A program made the position numbers and the translations under genes. Below the pieces are notes generated by a model. It saw only the letters and a list, made by a program, of their open reading frames with translations. It ran no database searches and was not told the origin of the DNA. A stretch of DNA of 64,000 nucleotides from assembly GCA_018401695.1 (NCBI GenBank), contig JAGYKD010000001.1, positions 474,016 through 538,015 on the forward strand. The letters are read 5' to 3'. Of the stretch, positions 51,517-63,225 are shown in pieces (the first letter of the stretch is position 1; each line of letters opens with the position of its first letter). The DNA comes from Flavobacteriales bacterium. GTDB lineage: Bacteria; Bacteroidota; Bacteroidia; CAIKAF01.

Positions 51517-53913
51517 TTATAGGCGAAAGCTAATGGCCATTTTGAGGTAAAAATTATTGCCTACTTGAGGGGAAGCATAGGCTCCATAGCGATAAAAAAC
51601 ACCCACACCAAAACCGGACAAGTTTAAAGTAATAAGGTCTTCTACGGCAAGGCCGGATTCAAAAAAGCCATGCTTCATGGAAGGCCGGCTAATACCTTGG
51701 TGGCGTTCCGGGCTACGCATGTCGCTCCATCCCACATTTTGAAACACGGTAATGTAGGGGGCAGAAAGCCTTTTGTATTGATACAATCGAGGGAAACTAT
51801 GGTTAAAGAACCCATAGACAAAACGGTCGCCTACAAATTCCATGGGCAACATGGTTTCAAAAGCATAGCGGCTTACAATGGAAAAGTCGGTATAGCTACC
51901 TCTTCCGTTAAACATAAGGGTTAGAGGTGCATCTTCGGGAATCCACCCGGCTATGGCCATTATTCGGGAGGTTCCAATGCGCCTCCAGTCGTAGCGCTCC
52001 TCCACTTGTGCCATCATTCGAGTATAGCTAAAATCGCCGTTGAGCACATCCACTCCTCGGGTTACTTGGAGCCAAACTACGGGCAGCTTGCTGCCGAGGC
52101 TTAGTCGGCTGTGCCCAAAAGCCATAAATTTTTCTCCAATGCCCCAACGCAAACCAACCGTAAGCTCGGATAAAGTGTAAGCAGGGCTTCCATCGGGCAT
52201 ATCGGTATAGCGGTAGTTGGTGGTTGGGTTTACCCAACGGTTGGCGGCACTTGCCCATACACTGAGGTTAGGCACCGGGTTGCCGGAAAGCAAAAAACGG
52301 ATGTCTTGGATGCTATCGAACAAAGAAACCGCAAAGTTTCGGTACATATCGTTTCGGCGCAAGGGAGGGTCCAGTTCAAAATGAGTTGCTCCTACTTCGG
52401 CGATGTCTTGAGCGTAAGCGATGCGTAATTTGGTTTTGGATTTTTGGTGAAACACAAAATCCTGAAACACTTGAAACTTAAAGGCCGCATCCTTAAATCC
52501 CCAAGCCGCATAGCCTCCTATTTGCCACCAGGGCACCAATCGCTCATTGGTTTGCAATCCCAGGCCCAAGCGAAAACCTTCGTATTGGTTGGCGGCCATT
52601 AGGCGGTTGAGGTCAACATCCAACTTACCAATCCGCCATTTGCCGGTCATCAATGCTTCCAAACCTTTGATGCGTCTGTCCAGTTTGAGCTCTTGCCCTA
52701 TGCTATCAATTACCCGATAAGTAGTAGAATCTTTTTGGTCCAATGGCCGTTCTCTATACAAGTCAAGGAGGGTATCGGTTTGCTTTTCAAAATCCGAAGC
52801 AACGTCCACTTTCATGGCACCGAAATCGCGGTTGCGCAGTTGTGGATTTAGGTCAAAGTCACGGGTATAGCTGCGGCTTTCCATAACCATTGGAATGCCA
52901 TTAAACGTGGCTACATCAAAAACAATGTCGGCGTGTTGTTGGGTAGGAAACCAATGCTGGGAATCTACCCGTTCGTACATTTGCCGAATGGTGATTCGGT
53001 TCTTGTCCTTTTTGAAGGGCTCGGCTATGACCGACTCCAAGGCCATATGCTTTTTATTGAGCCTCAATTGGCCCTGAAGCATGCCATCGGCATCTTGAGA
53101 CCAAGGGCGAAAACTGAGGATAAGCACCGTGTCGGAACCACTGAAAGTAGTATCCTCAATATCGAACATATAGACTTTGAGTCCCTTAGGAGTCACCGGA
53201 TTGATGTACTCTATGCCCATGATTTGAAAATCGTCTTCGTAAAAGCTAAGGCTTTGAAGTTGGGTAGTTAGGCTGCTTATAATGGGATTTTTAAGCCCGG
53301 AAGTTCGGCTGGCTTGCACCTCGTCGAAGTATTTTCCGGGTTTTTTGTAACTGCGCTGGGTCACTGATTCGTTCAGAAACAAATGGGAGCGCTCCAAAAA
53401 CTCCTTGGCTTCAATCCCGGAAGAATCAATCTCCCCCAGTGCATTGGTGTCTACCCGAACATCAAAACTGTCTTGAGTAACGCCCATAACCATGCGTTGG
53501 TATACTTTGCATTGCCACTCCGGGAGACTTTTGGGATTGAGCATATCTTTTCGCCTTACCAATCGTTTCATGAGCAAATCCGCGGGAGATTCTCCGGGCC
53601 GAAAGGTTACTTCCTGAAGTTTTACGGCGAGAGGTTTGAGGCTAACCTCAAGGGGATTTAGGTCTATAACCTGCCATTCATGGGGTTCATATCCAACGTA
53701 GGTAATGGAAATAGTAGCGGGGACTTTATTTACCCGCAGCCGAAAATTTCCATCGATATCGGTCATGGTGCCTAAGCCCGTTTGAGCATCTACCACAGAA
53801 GCAAAAGGCAAAGCTTGTCTACTATCTCTGTCTTTTACTTTACCTTGAATCACAAGTTGCCCGTGGATGGTGAAGGGGAACAAAAGCAAAACAAAAAACC
53901 TGAGCGCATTCAT
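51517..53913 (-). CDS. DUF5686 protein with carboxypeptidase-like regulatory domain
   Basis: A 798-residue outer-membrane protein. A signal peptide is followed by a carboxypeptidase-D regulatory-like domain at ~18-105 (VIQGKVKDRDSRQALPFASVVDAQTGLGTMTDIDGNF), the usual N-terminal plug-like module of Bacteroidota outer-membrane proteins. The rest matches the DUF5686 layout (PADLLMKRLVRRKD; LSFYEDDFQIMGIEYINPV) and ends with barrel strands (FGVGVFYRYGAYASPQVGNNFYLKMAISFRL). Function unknown. It is downstream of the subtilase gene but separated from it by a strong terminator. Confidence 0.9.
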   Translation of the reverse strand: MNALRFFVLLLFPFTIHGQLVIQGKVKDRDSRQALPFASVVDAQTGLGTMTDIDGNFRLRVNKVPATISITYVGYEPHEWQVIDLNPLEVSLKPLAVKLQEVTFRPGESPADLLMKRLVRRKDMLNPKSLPEWQCKVYQRMVMGVTQDSFDVRVDTNALGEIDSSGIEAKEFLERSHLFLNESVTQRSYKKPGKYFDEVQASRTSGLKNPIISSLTTQLQSLSFYEDDFQIMGIEYINPVTPKGLKVYMFDIEDTTFSGSDTVLILSFRPWSQDADGMLQGQLRLNKKHMALESVIAEPFKKDKNRITIRQMYERVDSQHWFPTQQHADIVFDVATFNGIPMVMESRSYTRDFDLNPQLRNRDFGAMKVDVASDFEKQTDTLLDLYRERPLDQKDSTTYRVIDSIGQELKLDRRIKGLEALMTGKWRIGKLDVDLNRLMAANQYEGFRLGLGLQTNERLVPWWQIGGYAAWGFKDAAFKFQVFQDFVFHQKSKTKLRIAYAQDIAEVGATHFELDPPLRRNDMYRNFAVSLFDSIQDIRFLLSGNPVPNLSVWASAANRWVNPTTNYRYTDMPDGSPAYTLSELTVGLRWGIGEKFMAFGHSRLSLGSKLPVVWLQVTRGVDVLNGDFSYTRMMAQVEERYDWRRIGTSRIMAIAGWIPEDAPLTLMFNGRGSYTDFSIVSRYAFETMLPMEFVGDRFVYGFFNHSFPRLYQYKRLSAPYITVFQNVGWSDMRSPERHQGISRPSMKHGFFESGLAVEDLITLNLSGFGVGVFYRYGAYASPQVGNNFYLKMAISFRL

Positions 53914-53930
53914 TTTCCGGGGTATTTAGC

Positions 53931-53962
53931 AAAAGGGCAAGAAAACTCTTGCCCTTTTGTTA
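53931..53962 (-). terminator. Terminator after the subtilase gene
   Basis: The stem AAAAGGGCAAGA/TCTTGCCCTTTT is perfect over 12 pairs with an AAAC loop. Confidence 0.85.
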
Positions 53963-54028
53963 CAAAAAATGTGCCTTTTATGATTTGCATATAAAGCTTT
54001 AAGGTGACCAAAGCACCCAAACCAATGC

Positions 54029-55636
54029 TTAGGATTTCTTCAATGCCAACTTCACCGCTTCCAAGAGGTTTACTCTACCTCCCGTTCTGGAAAGTTTGTC
54101 GAAGGTGGTTTTTTCTTTGGAACCTGGAATTTGCACTTCTTCTTTAGAAATAATGGCTGACTTCTCCAGAATTTTACGCACATCCTTGGCGCTAAAATCG
54201 GGGAAATAACTCATAATAACCGCGGCAACACCGGCAGCGGCAGGAGCAGCCATGGAAGTACCTTGGAGCGATGCGTATTCGCTGCCTGGAACAGTGCTGT
54301 AAATGGCCACACCGGGAGAAAACAAGTCCACGGTCTTTTTGCCGTAATTGCTAAAACTACCTACTTGACGGGGTGCAGGTTTCCACGAAAGGGCACCAAT
54401 TTCCATCCAGGTTTTGCCTTTTCCTCCTCGATCGTAATAGCGGGTTGGGTAACGCACTTCTTCGTCTACATCTTGAGATTCGTTACCTGCGGCATGAATC
54501 AACAAAACCCCTTTGGCTTCGGCATACTTTACAGCCTCGTCCACGGCTTCCTTGTCCCATGCATAGCCTTTTCCAAAGCTCATATTAATGATATGCGCTC
54601 CGTTGTCGGCAGCATAGCGGATGGAATTCGCCACATCTTTATCGCGCTCGTCTCCGTCGGGAACACAGCGAATAACCATAATCCGTACATTATCGGCAAT
54701 GCCGTCCATTCCAATGCCATTGCCGCGTTGGGCCGCAATGATACCGGCCACGTGCGTGCCGTGGGTGGCATCAGGACCAATAACATCGTTGTTGCCATAG
54801 ATTCGTTCGGTGGAGTTGGCATAATCGTCGCCCACAATAGAACGGGGGTCAAATGCCGTATTGAGGTGGTAGTTCAAGGAGTTGTTGAAATAATCTAAAG
54901 CTCCTTTAAGTTCCTCACGGATGCTGCTGAGTTCCGCTTCCGGGTCATCGGCCGTAATCATTTTAACCATTTCTATGGCAGCAATCAACTCTTCGTTTCC
55001 GGCCGCGTCGATTTGGGACATGTTTTTGCCGGTAACGTTCCCAAGGCCTTGTTTTTCGCCGGCCTCAATAACCAATTTCAGTTTTTCATCAATGGTAGCA
55101 TAAGTTGCCAGGTTCTTTTCGGCTTCCTCACGCTTTTCCATCAGCTCTTTGCGCGCTGCTTGAAAAATCTCATAACGTTTGCGGTCTTCTTTACTGAGTT
55201 GCTTGGGATCGGCATTTTGAAACTTAGTACTCCAAGCCGCTACAATGCGCGTCATTTCTAAAGCATCTTGATTGATGTGGCTTCCGTCTTTACCACCAAT
55301 AAAGTTCCAGCCGTGGATATCGTCTACGTAACCGTTGTTATCGTCGTCTATGCCGTTGTTGGGAATTTCGTCTTCGTTCACCCAAACAACCTCTTTTAGG
55401 TCTTCGTGTTCAATATCTACTCCGGAGTCAATAACTGCCACCACTACGGTGCGCGCTTGACGGCTTTTGAGTAACTCATAGGCTTGGAATGAAGAAACTC
55501 CTGCGTATTGTTGACTGGCCAAATCTCGGTGAAACCAATCTTTGGGAGGTGTATCGTCTTGAGCAAACAGAGGAAGCACCAACACCCACGCCATAAGTAG
55601 GCCGGCAATACGATTGATAAGGAAACGGTTTAACAT
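54029..55636 (-). CDS. Secreted subtilisin-like serine protease (S8)
   Basis: A 535-residue exported protease. Signal peptide (LLMAWVLVLPLFAQ). Catalytic Asp in VVAVIDSGVDIEHEDL (~70), His in ATHGTHVAGIIAAQ (~293) and Ser in LQGTSMAAPAAAGVAAVIM (~470). Between Asp and His lies a ~150-residue charged helical insert (KEDRKRYEIFQAARKELMEKREEAEKN), common in Bacteroidota subtilases. No T9SS C-terminal domain is visible; the chain ends KLALKKS soon after the catalytic core. Periplasmic or secreted proteolysis is likely. Confidence 0.94.
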   Translation of the reverse strand: MLNRFLINRIAGLLMAWVLVLPLFAQDDTPPKDWFHRDLASQQYAGVSSFQAYELLKSRQARTVVVAVIDSGVDIEHEDLKEVVWVNEDEIPNNGIDDDNNGYVDDIHGWNFIGGKDGSHINQDALEMTRIVAAWSTKFQNADPKQLSKEDRKRYEIFQAARKELMEKREEAEKNLATYATIDEKLKLVIEAGEKQGLGNVTGKNMSQIDAAGNEELIAAIEMVKMITADDPEAELSSIREELKGALDYFNNSLNYHLNTAFDPRSIVGDDYANSTERIYGNNDVIGPDATHGTHVAGIIAAQRGNGIGMDGIADNVRIMVIRCVPDGDERDKDVANSIRYAADNGAHIINMSFGKGYAWDKEAVDEAVKYAEAKGVLLIHAAGNESQDVDEEVRYPTRYYDRGGKGKTWMEIGALSWKPAPRQVGSFSNYGKKTVDLFSPGVAIYSTVPGSEYASLQGTSMAAPAAAGVAAVIMSYFPDFSAKDVRKILEKSAIISKEEVQIPGSKEKTTFDKLSRTGGRVNLLEAVKLALKKS

Positions 55637-55765
55637 AGCAAATCGATTAAAAAGTAGGGTGAAGATAAGTCAAGTAGCCGATTTGACTTTTGATGCTTAA
55701 TGAAAATTAAGCTTTTGTTTTGTTTTTTTAAAAGTTTAGGGCCTTGCGCATCTTAGTGCTCAAGC

Positions 55766-55795
55766 AAAAAAGCCTGCATAGGCAGGCTTTTTTTA
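55766..55795. terminator. Terminator of the ATP synthase operon
   Basis: AAAAAAGCCTGC-ATA-GGCAGGCTTTTTTT, a strong stem with A and T runs on both sides, directly after the atpG stop. Confidence 0.88.
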
Positions 55796-55810
55796 TGCAT
55801 TTGTTTAGAC

Positions 55811-56689
55811 TTAGCTTTCCAAGGCCTCGGCTCCGGCCACAATTTCCAGAATTTCGTTGGTAATGGCGGCTTGCCTTGCTTTATTGTAGCTAAGTTTAAG
55901 GCTTTTGAGCAATTCTCCGGCATTGTCGGTGGCTTTATGCATGGCGGTCATCCGCGCTCCATGCTCAGAAGCATGGCTGTCGAGCAACACCTTAAAGAAT
56001 TGAGTTTTGAGACTAATGGGAATCAAGTTTTCCAAAATACTGGCCTTGTCTGGCTCATAAATGTACTCTACCCCATTTCCCTTAGCCTCGTTGCTTTGAG
56101 GAGGCATAACAGGAAGCATTTGCTCCTCGGTTACCCATTGAGAGGCTGCGGTTACAAAACGGTTGTAAATAAGTACCACCTTATCTGTTTCGCCCAAAGC
56201 AAACTGCTCCATAAGCGATTCCGCTGCAGGTACCACATTAGGGAAGCTCAAATCGGTGTAAAGCTCATCGTAAGAGGCTTGGTGGTTAAAACCACTTTGC
56301 GCCGCCCAAGAAGATGCCTTTTTCCCAACCGTAACCAAGCTCAACTTGCCGTTTTTGGCATAGTCGGCATAGGTAGTAGAAACCAACGCTTTGGCACGGC
56401 GAATAATTTGGGCGTTGAAAGCTCCACAAAGACCCCGGTTAGACGTTACCAAAACCAAGGTGATGTGTTCCACCTCGCGTTGCTCCATGTAAGGGCTGTC
56501 GCTGCCTTCGGCGGCCTGGCTCAAATTACCCATAACCTCGCTCAGCTTTTCGGCATAAGGGCGCATATTGGTAATGGCATCCTGAGCTCGTCGAAGCTTG
56601 GCAGCCGACACCAGCTTCATAGCACTGGTAATTTGTCGGGTCGAATTGACCGAAGTAATTCGATTTCGGACTTCTTTTAAGTTCGGCAT
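55811..56689 (-). CDS. atpG: ATP synthase gamma subunit
   Basis: A 292-residue central-stalk subunit of F1. N-terminal helix with RITSVNSTRQITSAMKLVSAAKLRRAQ and C-terminal helix with ARMTAMHKATDNAGELLKSLKLSYNKARQAAITNEILEIVAGAEAL, both canonical. It rotates within alpha3beta3 to couple proton flow to ATP synthesis. Last gene of the leftward operon; ten bases separate it from atpA. Confidence 0.97.
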   Translation of the reverse strand: MPNLKEVRNRITSVNSTRQITSAMKLVSAAKLRRAQDAITNMRPYAEKLSEVMGNLSQAAEGSDSPYMEQREVEHITLVLVTSNRGLCGAFNAQIIRRAKALVSTTYADYAKNGKLSLVTVGKKASSWAAQSGFNHQASYDELYTDLSFPNVVPAAESLMEQFALGETDKVVLIYNRFVTAASQWVTEEQMLPVMPPQSNEAKGNGVEYIYEPDKASILENLIPISLKTQFFKVLLDSHASEHGARMTAMHKATDNAGELLKSLKLSYNKARQAAITNEILEIVAGAEALES

Positions 56690-56698
56690 GGCCTTATT

Positions 56699-58285
56699 TT
56701 AAGCTTCGGTTGCGAATGTTTTTGCTACTCCTTTGGCTACTTTCTCCAATACTCCAGTAATTTCGTCGCTGTATTCGCCCTTGCGGATGCGGTCTAAAAT
56801 ATCTTGGTGCGAAGCTTCTAAGGCAGCCAAATAAGCATCTTGGTACTCTTTTACTTTTTTCACAGGCACCTCACGCAACAAATTGCGGGTACCGGCAAAA
56901 ATCATAGCCACTTGCTTTTCTACGGCCATGGGACGGAACTGCCCTTGTTTAAGGATTTCCACATTGCGGGCCCCTTTGTCCAACACCGATTTGGTAGAGG
57001 CGTCCAGGTCCGAACCAAACTTAGAAAACGCCTCCAATTCACGGTATTGAGCCTGGTCAAGTTTTAAGGTTCCGGCCACCTTTTTCATAGGCTTAATCTG
57101 AGCAGAACCACCTACACGGCTAACCGAAATACCTACGTTAATAGCAGGTCTTACGCCGGAGTTAAACAGATTGGACTCCAAGAAAATCTGACCGTCGGTA
57201 ATCGAAATTACGTTGGTAGGAATATAGGCCGAAACGTCACCTGCTTGAGTTTCGATAATGGGGAGTGCCGTTAAGCTTCCACCACCTTTTACCACATCTT
57301 TAAGCGATGCGGGCAAATCGTTCATGCCTTTGGCAATTGCATCGTTGCTGATGACCTTGGCCGCACGCTCAAGCAAGCGGGAGTGCAAATAGAATACGTC
57401 ACCGGGATAAGCTTCACGGCCGGGAGGACGACGAAGCAACAAAGAAACCTCACGGTAAGCCACAGCTTGTTTCGACAAGTCATCGTATACAATCAAGGCC
57501 GGGCGACCCGTATCGCGGAAAAATTCGCCGATGGCAGCTCCGGCAAATGGAGCATAAAACTGCATAGGCGCAGGATCAGAAGCCGAAGAAGACACGATTA
57601 CGGTATAATCCAAGGCGCCTTTTTCCTCAAGCACCTTAGCAATTCCGGCCACGGTGCTGGACTTCTGTCCAATCGCTACATAAATACAGAAAACAGGTTC
57701 TCCGCGGTCGAAAAACTCCTTCTGATTAATAATGGTATCGATGGCCACGGCAGTTTTACCGGTTTGGCGGTCCCCAATAATCAACTCCCTTTGCCCTCTA
57801 CCGATAGGAATCATAGCATCAATGGCTTTGATACCGGTTTGTAAAGGTTCATTCACGGGTTGGCGGAAAATAACTCCGGGAGCTTTACGCTCCAAAGGCA
57901 TTTCGTAAACCTCGCCTTGAATAGGACCTTTGCCGTCTATAGGGTCGCCCAAGGTATTGATTACCCTTCCGAGCATGCCCTCGCCTACATTAATAGATGC
58001 AATGCGGTTGGTTCGGCGCACGGTATCGCCCTCTTTTACGCCTTTGGATTCGCCCAACAATACGGCTCCAACATTGTCTTCTTCCAAGTTAAGTACAATG
58101 GCACGTAAACCGTTGGCAAACTCAATGAGCTCACCGGCTTCTACGTTGTTCAAGCCATAAATCCGCGCTACACCGTCACCTACCTGGAGCACGGTTCCCA
58201 CTTCTTCGAGTTGGGTTTCCTGCGCCATGCCGGATAATTGCTGACGTAGGATTGCGGTTACTTCTGCGGGCTTTATTTCTGCCAT
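56699..58285 (-). CDS. atpA: ATP synthase alpha subunit
   Basis: A 528-residue F1 subunit with regulatory nucleotide site. The P-loop [13 protein letters not shown] at ~174, the alpha-specific [17 protein letters not shown] just before it, and [19 protein letters not shown] with the catalytic-interface Arg are intact. beta and epsilon (atpD, atpC) are not in this operon, as is common in Bacteroidota. Eleven bases after the secreted-protein gene. Confidence 0.98.
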   Translation of the reverse strand: MAEIKPAEVTAILRQQLSGMAQETQLEEVGTVLQVGDGVARIYGLNNVEAGELIEFANGLRAIVLNLEEDNVGAVLLGESKGVKEGDTVRRTNRIASINVGEGMLGRVINTLGDPIDGKGPIQGEVYEMPLERKAPGVIFRQPVNEPLQTGIKAIDAMIPIGRGQRELIIGDRQTGKTAVAIDTIINQKEFFDRGEPVFCIYVAIGQKSSTVAGIAKVLEEKGALDYTVIVSSSASDPAPMQFYAPFAGAAIGEFFRDTGRPALIVYDDLSKQAVAYREVSLLLRRPPGREAYPGDVFYLHSRLLERAAKVISNDAIAKGMNDLPASLKDVVKGGGSLTALPIIETQAGDVSAYIPTNVISITDGQIFLESNLFNSGVRPAINVGISVSRVGGSAQIKPMKKVAGTLKLDQAQYRELEAFSKFGSDLDASTKSVLDKGARNVEILKQGQFRPMAVEKQVAMIFAGTRNLLREVPVKKVKEYQDAYLAALEASHQDILDRIRKGEYSDEITGVLEKVAKGVAKTFATEA

Positions 58286-58296
58286 ACCTCTAAAGG

Positions 58297-58803
58297 TTAT
58301 TTAATGATGATTTTTTTACTTCCGTATTTGCGCACCACGGTGTCGCGGACTGCAGAGAAATCTTTGCCATATGTGTTTACCATGATGTCTGCAGCGCCAT
58401 CATCCACCTGGTTGTCCCAAATCACATCGTTGGGAACTACAATTTCGTTAACAACAATACGCTTGCTGGGAGCCATAGGATAAGGCAATTCGCAAGATTT
58501 ATTCCCCAAGGTGGGGAAAATAAGTTCGTAATAATCTACTTGACCCGTTGGGTTCTGTGGTGTATAGTTGTCCGGATTTTTGTAGGCTCGGTGACGCACC
58601 TTCATTAAGGTATCACCTTTGAGCGTTAGTAAATCAAAGCCATTGCCATCGGCATCCGGAAATATCTCAAAGGCCGGTACTTCGTCTATAATTACCGTGT
58701 TCTTCTTGATTTTAACATCCGCAGACAATTGGGCAAAACTTTGCTTGCTAAAAGCAAAGCTCAAGAAAACAGTAAAAAGGCTTACACAAACAGTTCGCAT
58801 CAT
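58297..58803 (-). CDS. Small secreted protein inside the ATP synthase operon
   Basis: A 168-residue protein with signal peptide ([22 protein letters not shown]) from ATG 58803. A longer frame to 58884 adds an unlikely N-terminus. The mature part (~140 residues) is beta-rich and acidic ([54 protein letters not shown]), with no family recognised. It lies between atpH and atpA on the same strand, eleven bases before atpA, and so must be transcribed with the F-ATPase unless an internal promoter acts. A role in the complex is not indicated by sequence. Confidence 0.8.
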   Translation of the reverse strand: MMRTVCVSLFTVFLSFAFSKQSFAQLSADVKIKKNTVIIDEVPAFEIFPDADGNGFDLLTLKGDTLMKVRHRAYKNPDNYTPQNPTGQVDYYELIFPTLGNKSCELPYPMAPSKRIVVNEIVVPNDVIWDNQVDDGAADIMVNTYGKDFSAVRDTVVRKYGSKKIIIK

Positions 58804-58916
58804 TCCTATTGATTTTTTTGAGCACAGGCCAAATGCGTTTTTCCTGAGAAAAACGGGCTTTGACGTATTGTGCTGGGTTATCATTGGAATATAAGCTATT
58901 TAGTCCAGTTTACCAA

Positions 58917-59489
58917 TTAAAAATCTGCCACGTAAAGGTTCTTGCTGAATTGCTTTCTAAAGTCTTCCAGCTTCCTTTCCAGACTCAAATCCAATTCCAA
59001 GCCTTCTACTTGAAGCACCAAACCACCAATAAGGTCACTTTGGACGTGTTCGTTTAGAGCAATGGATTTCCATCCTGTAAACTCCGTACGTGCCATTACC
59101 CAATCCTGAACTGCTTTACGGGTGCTATCGCTAAGAGCAATTGCAGATTTCACTTGTACTTCCAAAACTTTTTCCTGGCGCCGATATTGCGCTGCAAAAG
59201 ATTCCGCCACTTCCCCCAACAAAGATGCCCTGCGTGCCCTCACCATTTTTATCATAAACCGCAGGCTCAGCTCCTGAAATGAATTTCCAAAAGCCTCTTG
59301 AACAAAAGGAATCTTGAGTCCGGGCTGCAACACAGGATTCTTCAAAAAACTCCGTACCTCGCTGCTTTCGTTCCAAACCTCCAGAAATGACCTGAAATCT
59401 TGGGCAACCGAAGCAGTGATATTGGCCTCGTTGGACAAACTGAGCAGTGCTCCTGCATACCGTTTTGCTACTGTTGAGTACCCTTTCAT
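58917..59489 (-). CDS. atpH: ATP synthase delta subunit
   Basis: A 190-residue peripheral-stalk subunit. Typical start STVAKRYAGALLSLSNE and C-terminal VQSDLIGGLVLQVEGLELDLSLERKLEDFRKQF, the conserved delta/OSCP signature. It binds the top of F1 and the b subunit. Six bases after atpF. Confidence 0.94.
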   Translation of the reverse strand: MKGYSTVAKRYAGALLSLSNEANITASVAQDFRSFLEVWNESSEVRSFLKNPVLQPGLKIPFVQEAFGNSFQELSLRFMIKMVRARRASLLGEVAESFAAQYRRQEKVLEVQVKSAIALSDSTRKAVQDWVMARTEFTGWKSIALNEHVQSDLIGGLVLQVEGLELDLSLERKLEDFRKQFSKNLYVADF

Positions 59490-59495
59490 GCCCTG

Positions 59496-59990
59496 TTAAT
59501 TCATGCGGATTTCGTCCAAAGAACGCTGCACTATCGCTTCGTGCTTGCCGCCTTCTTCCAATTTTTCGCGGAGAATTTTTTCCGCAATGTCCACCGACAA
59601 ACGAGCCACTTCGTTGCGCAAATCGGTCATTACACGCGCCTGTTCGTTCTTAATGGCTTCTCTTGCCTGTTGAATCATGCGGCCTGCTTCTTCCTTGGCC
59701 TCTCCCTTAGCCTCAGCAATCATCCGCTCACGCGCATCGCGCGCATCCTTTAACATTTGATCGCGCTCTTTGCGCGCCTCTATAAGCAACTTCTCATTAT
59801 CCGACTGCAATTGAGCCATGCGCTGCTCCGCTTCCTTGGCAGATGCTAATGCCTGTTCTATGCGGTCTTCACGGCTTTTAATCCCGGTAAGTATAGGCTT
59901 CCACGCAAATTTGCGCAGCAAAAACATGAGGATGACAAAACTAATGGTCATCCAAACGACTAATCCAATGCTGGGGTTTAACAAATCCAT
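59496..59990 (-). CDS. atpF: ATP synthase b subunit
   Basis: A 164-residue peripheral-stalk subunit: N-terminal membrane helix (IGLVVWMTISFVILMFLLRKFAWKPIL) followed by a long charged coiled coil with SREDRIEQALASAKEAEQRMAQLQSDNEKLL and REKLEEGGKHEAIVQRSLDEI. It links Fo to delta on F1. Confidence 0.96.
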   Translation of the reverse strand: MDLLNPSIGLVVWMTISFVILMFLLRKFAWKPILTGIKSREDRIEQALASAKEAEQRMAQLQSDNEKLLIEARKERDQMLKDARDARERMIAEAKGEAKEEAGRMIQQAREAIKNEQARVMTDLRNEVARLSVDIAEKILREKLEEGGKHEAIVQRSLDEIRMN

Positions 59991-60066
59991 GGCTTAATGG
60001 AATAAAGGTTTTTTTAAAAAGGAAAGGCAACGCCGGCCAACCGCCGGCGGCCTTTTCCATTGCTGT

Positions 60067-61493
<1,427 letters not shown>

Positions 61494-61517
61494 AGCGTGT
61501 TCCGGTTTTTCCGGGGG

Positions 61518-61525
61518 CAAAAGTA
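61518..61525 (-). promoter_or_regulatory. -7 box TACTTTTG for the ATP synthase operon
   Basis: Matches TAnnTTTG on the minus strand, 24 bases before the GTG of atpB. Confidence 0.55.
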
Positions 61526-61620
61526 GGAATAAAAGCCTCAGAATGAAACCCGCTTTCTTCTTTTTTTATCCCAAAAGAAAAATAGTCTCCAAATCCCTGT
61601 TTTTGGCCGCCGATAGGATT

Positions 61621-62946
61621 TTACCAAGTGATGACCGCCTGACCATTGCCATGGCGCTGCCCTTGCTGCATGCTGCTGTTGCTAAAAATCTTGCCCGAAG
61701 CATGGTTTTGAGGAACGCAACCTGCATAACCGCTAATGTAAGAGGACCCACCCCCGGCACCGGAATGGTTTCCACCCCCGCCGCCGTAATATCCGCCGCC
61801 GCCACCGGCAGCACAGCATGGACCTCCGCCCGAGGGATCACCTACGCCATGGCCTCCTTGTCCCAAAATGCCCGCAGCACCGTTGTATTGACCTCCCACA
61901 CCTCCCGACGTTTGGCTACCGCCCGTTCCTCCGGCCGTAATGCCGTTGTTGGAGCCCCCGTTTCCTGCGGTTAAATTGCCCCCCGGGCCTCCCCGGCGGT
62001 TGTTGTCGTAATTGATATGGCCCCCGCCGCCGCCGCCGGCCACCATAATGCGATCGCTTAAATTCTGACCACCATAGCGCAAATCACTTGCCCCACCGCC
62101 TCCGGCCGCACCACTGGGCGTAGGATAACCATGGGCATTGCCATATCCGCCCCCATTAAATGCCGCACTGGTCGGTCCTCCATTGGAATAGCTTACCCCC
62201 CCTTGTTGCCCTACATACACATAATACGTTTCACCGGGATTTACCACCAAATCACCCTTAACATAGCCCCCACGCCCCGACTGGCCCGAACCACCCGTAC
62301 TGCTGCCTCCGCCTGAGGCACCCCAAAGTTCTACGGTAATGGAAGTAACGCAGGCCGGCACCACCCAAGATTGCGCCGAACCCGTATAATTAAAGGTTAC
62401 GCTGCCGCTCACCACCCCGCAAGAACTTACGGTTACCGATTGCGTATCGCTCGCCGTACATCCATTGGCATCCGTTACCTGCAATACCACCGCATAGCTT
62501 CCCGCCTGCGACCAGGTGACCGTAGGGCTTTGACTTACCGAACTTGCAGGCGTGCCGCCGGCAAATTGCCAGGCATAGGTCAAACCGGCCGAAGCAGCCG
62601 AAAACTGCACCCCTTGCCCGGTTCCCGGTTGAGCGGGAGCAAAACTAAACTGCGCAGAGGGCGGCTGCGGACACTGACACGATAAGGTCTGCCAGCCATT
62701 GCCATGCCTAATTTCCAAACAATTGCTTGTGGTATTGTACAACACCAAGCCTTGGGCCGGATTGGCAATGGCATTGCGCTGCACAGCCGTCATCCGCGGC
62801 GGCAAAAATCCACGATCCGTATAATCGACTTCCAAACCCGCACTAGAGTCGGGCTGCCCGGGCGTATCGGCAATGCGCACCCCTTGTGCACTGAGCAGTC
62901 CGGACAAAACAAAAGCCACAAAAATCAAAGGGAATCGAAGTTTCAT
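61621..62946 (-). CDS. Secreted PKD plus ALK/LTK-like glycine-rich protein (paralog 3)
   Basis: A 441-residue exported protein starting at ATG 62946 (MKLRFPLIFVAFVLSGLLSAQ); a longer frame to 63081 reads through non-coding GC-rich sequence. The shared module (RIADTPGQPDSSAGLEVD...RNAIANPAQGLVLYN) is followed directly by one PKD segment (YAWQFAGGTPASSVSQS...VTDANGC), without the Ig-like segment of paralogs 1 and 2. The ~230-residue glycine-rich domain opens WVVPACVTSITVELWGASGG and contains GGASDLRYGG, IMVAGGGGGG and final GQAVITW. Upstream of atpB on the same strand. No T9SS sorting domain is seen. Confidence 0.8.
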   Translation of the reverse strand: MKLRFPLIFVAFVLSGLLSAQGVRIADTPGQPDSSAGLEVDYTDRGFLPPRMTAVQRNAIANPAQGLVLYNTTSNCLEIRHGNGWQTLSCQCPQPPSAQFSFAPAQPGTGQGVQFSAASAGLTYAWQFAGGTPASSVSQSPTVTWSQAGSYAVVLQVTDANGCTASDTQSVTVSSCGVVSGSVTFNYTGSAQSWVVPACVTSITVELWGASGGGSSTGGSGQSGRGGYVKGDLVVNPGETYYVYVGQQGGVSYSNGGPTSAAFNGGGYGNAHGYPTPSGAAGGGGASDLRYGGQNLSDRIMVAGGGGGGHINYDNNRRGGPGGNLTAGNGGSNNGITAGGTGGSQTSGGVGGQYNGAAGILGQGGHGVGDPSGGGPCCAAGGGGGYYGGGGGNHSGAGGGSSYISGYAGCVPQNHASGKIFSNSSMQQGQRHGNGQAVITW

Positions 62947-63029
62947 TAGATTGGTTTTGAGTGGACTAAGGTACGGAGCATCACTAAAAAAAATTAGGAA
63001 TAGACCCAAAAGGTGATAAAAAGGTAATT

Positions 63030-63196
63030 TGATGTTGGCCGCCGGCCGGGCCCTCCCTGCTGCTCCTCGCTTCGGGGCCAAGGCCCAGGGGCCGCGCAGT
63101 GGTTCCGCAAAGCTCCACCCCGCCCGGCCACCTGGGCCTAAGCCCCGCCGCTGTGGGGCATCCGTGCCGGTCCCTGGCGGAGATCGCGATCCTATA
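63030..63196 (+). repeat. GC-rich interspersed element
   Basis: Starts near TTGGCCGCCGGCC, has GCCCTCCCTGCTGCTCCTCG and ends CTGTGGGGCATCCGTGCCGGTCCCTGG, matching the family. No gene is present in 62947-64000. Confidence 0.7.
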
Positions 63197-63225
63197 GCGT
63201 TTTAGGTATGCCAATGAATGTAAGC

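Noticed and set aside
54029-55636. T9SS sorting domain on the subtilase
   Set aside because: The chain ends about 60 residues after the catalytic Ser, with no PxxGxY-type or type B C-terminal pattern.
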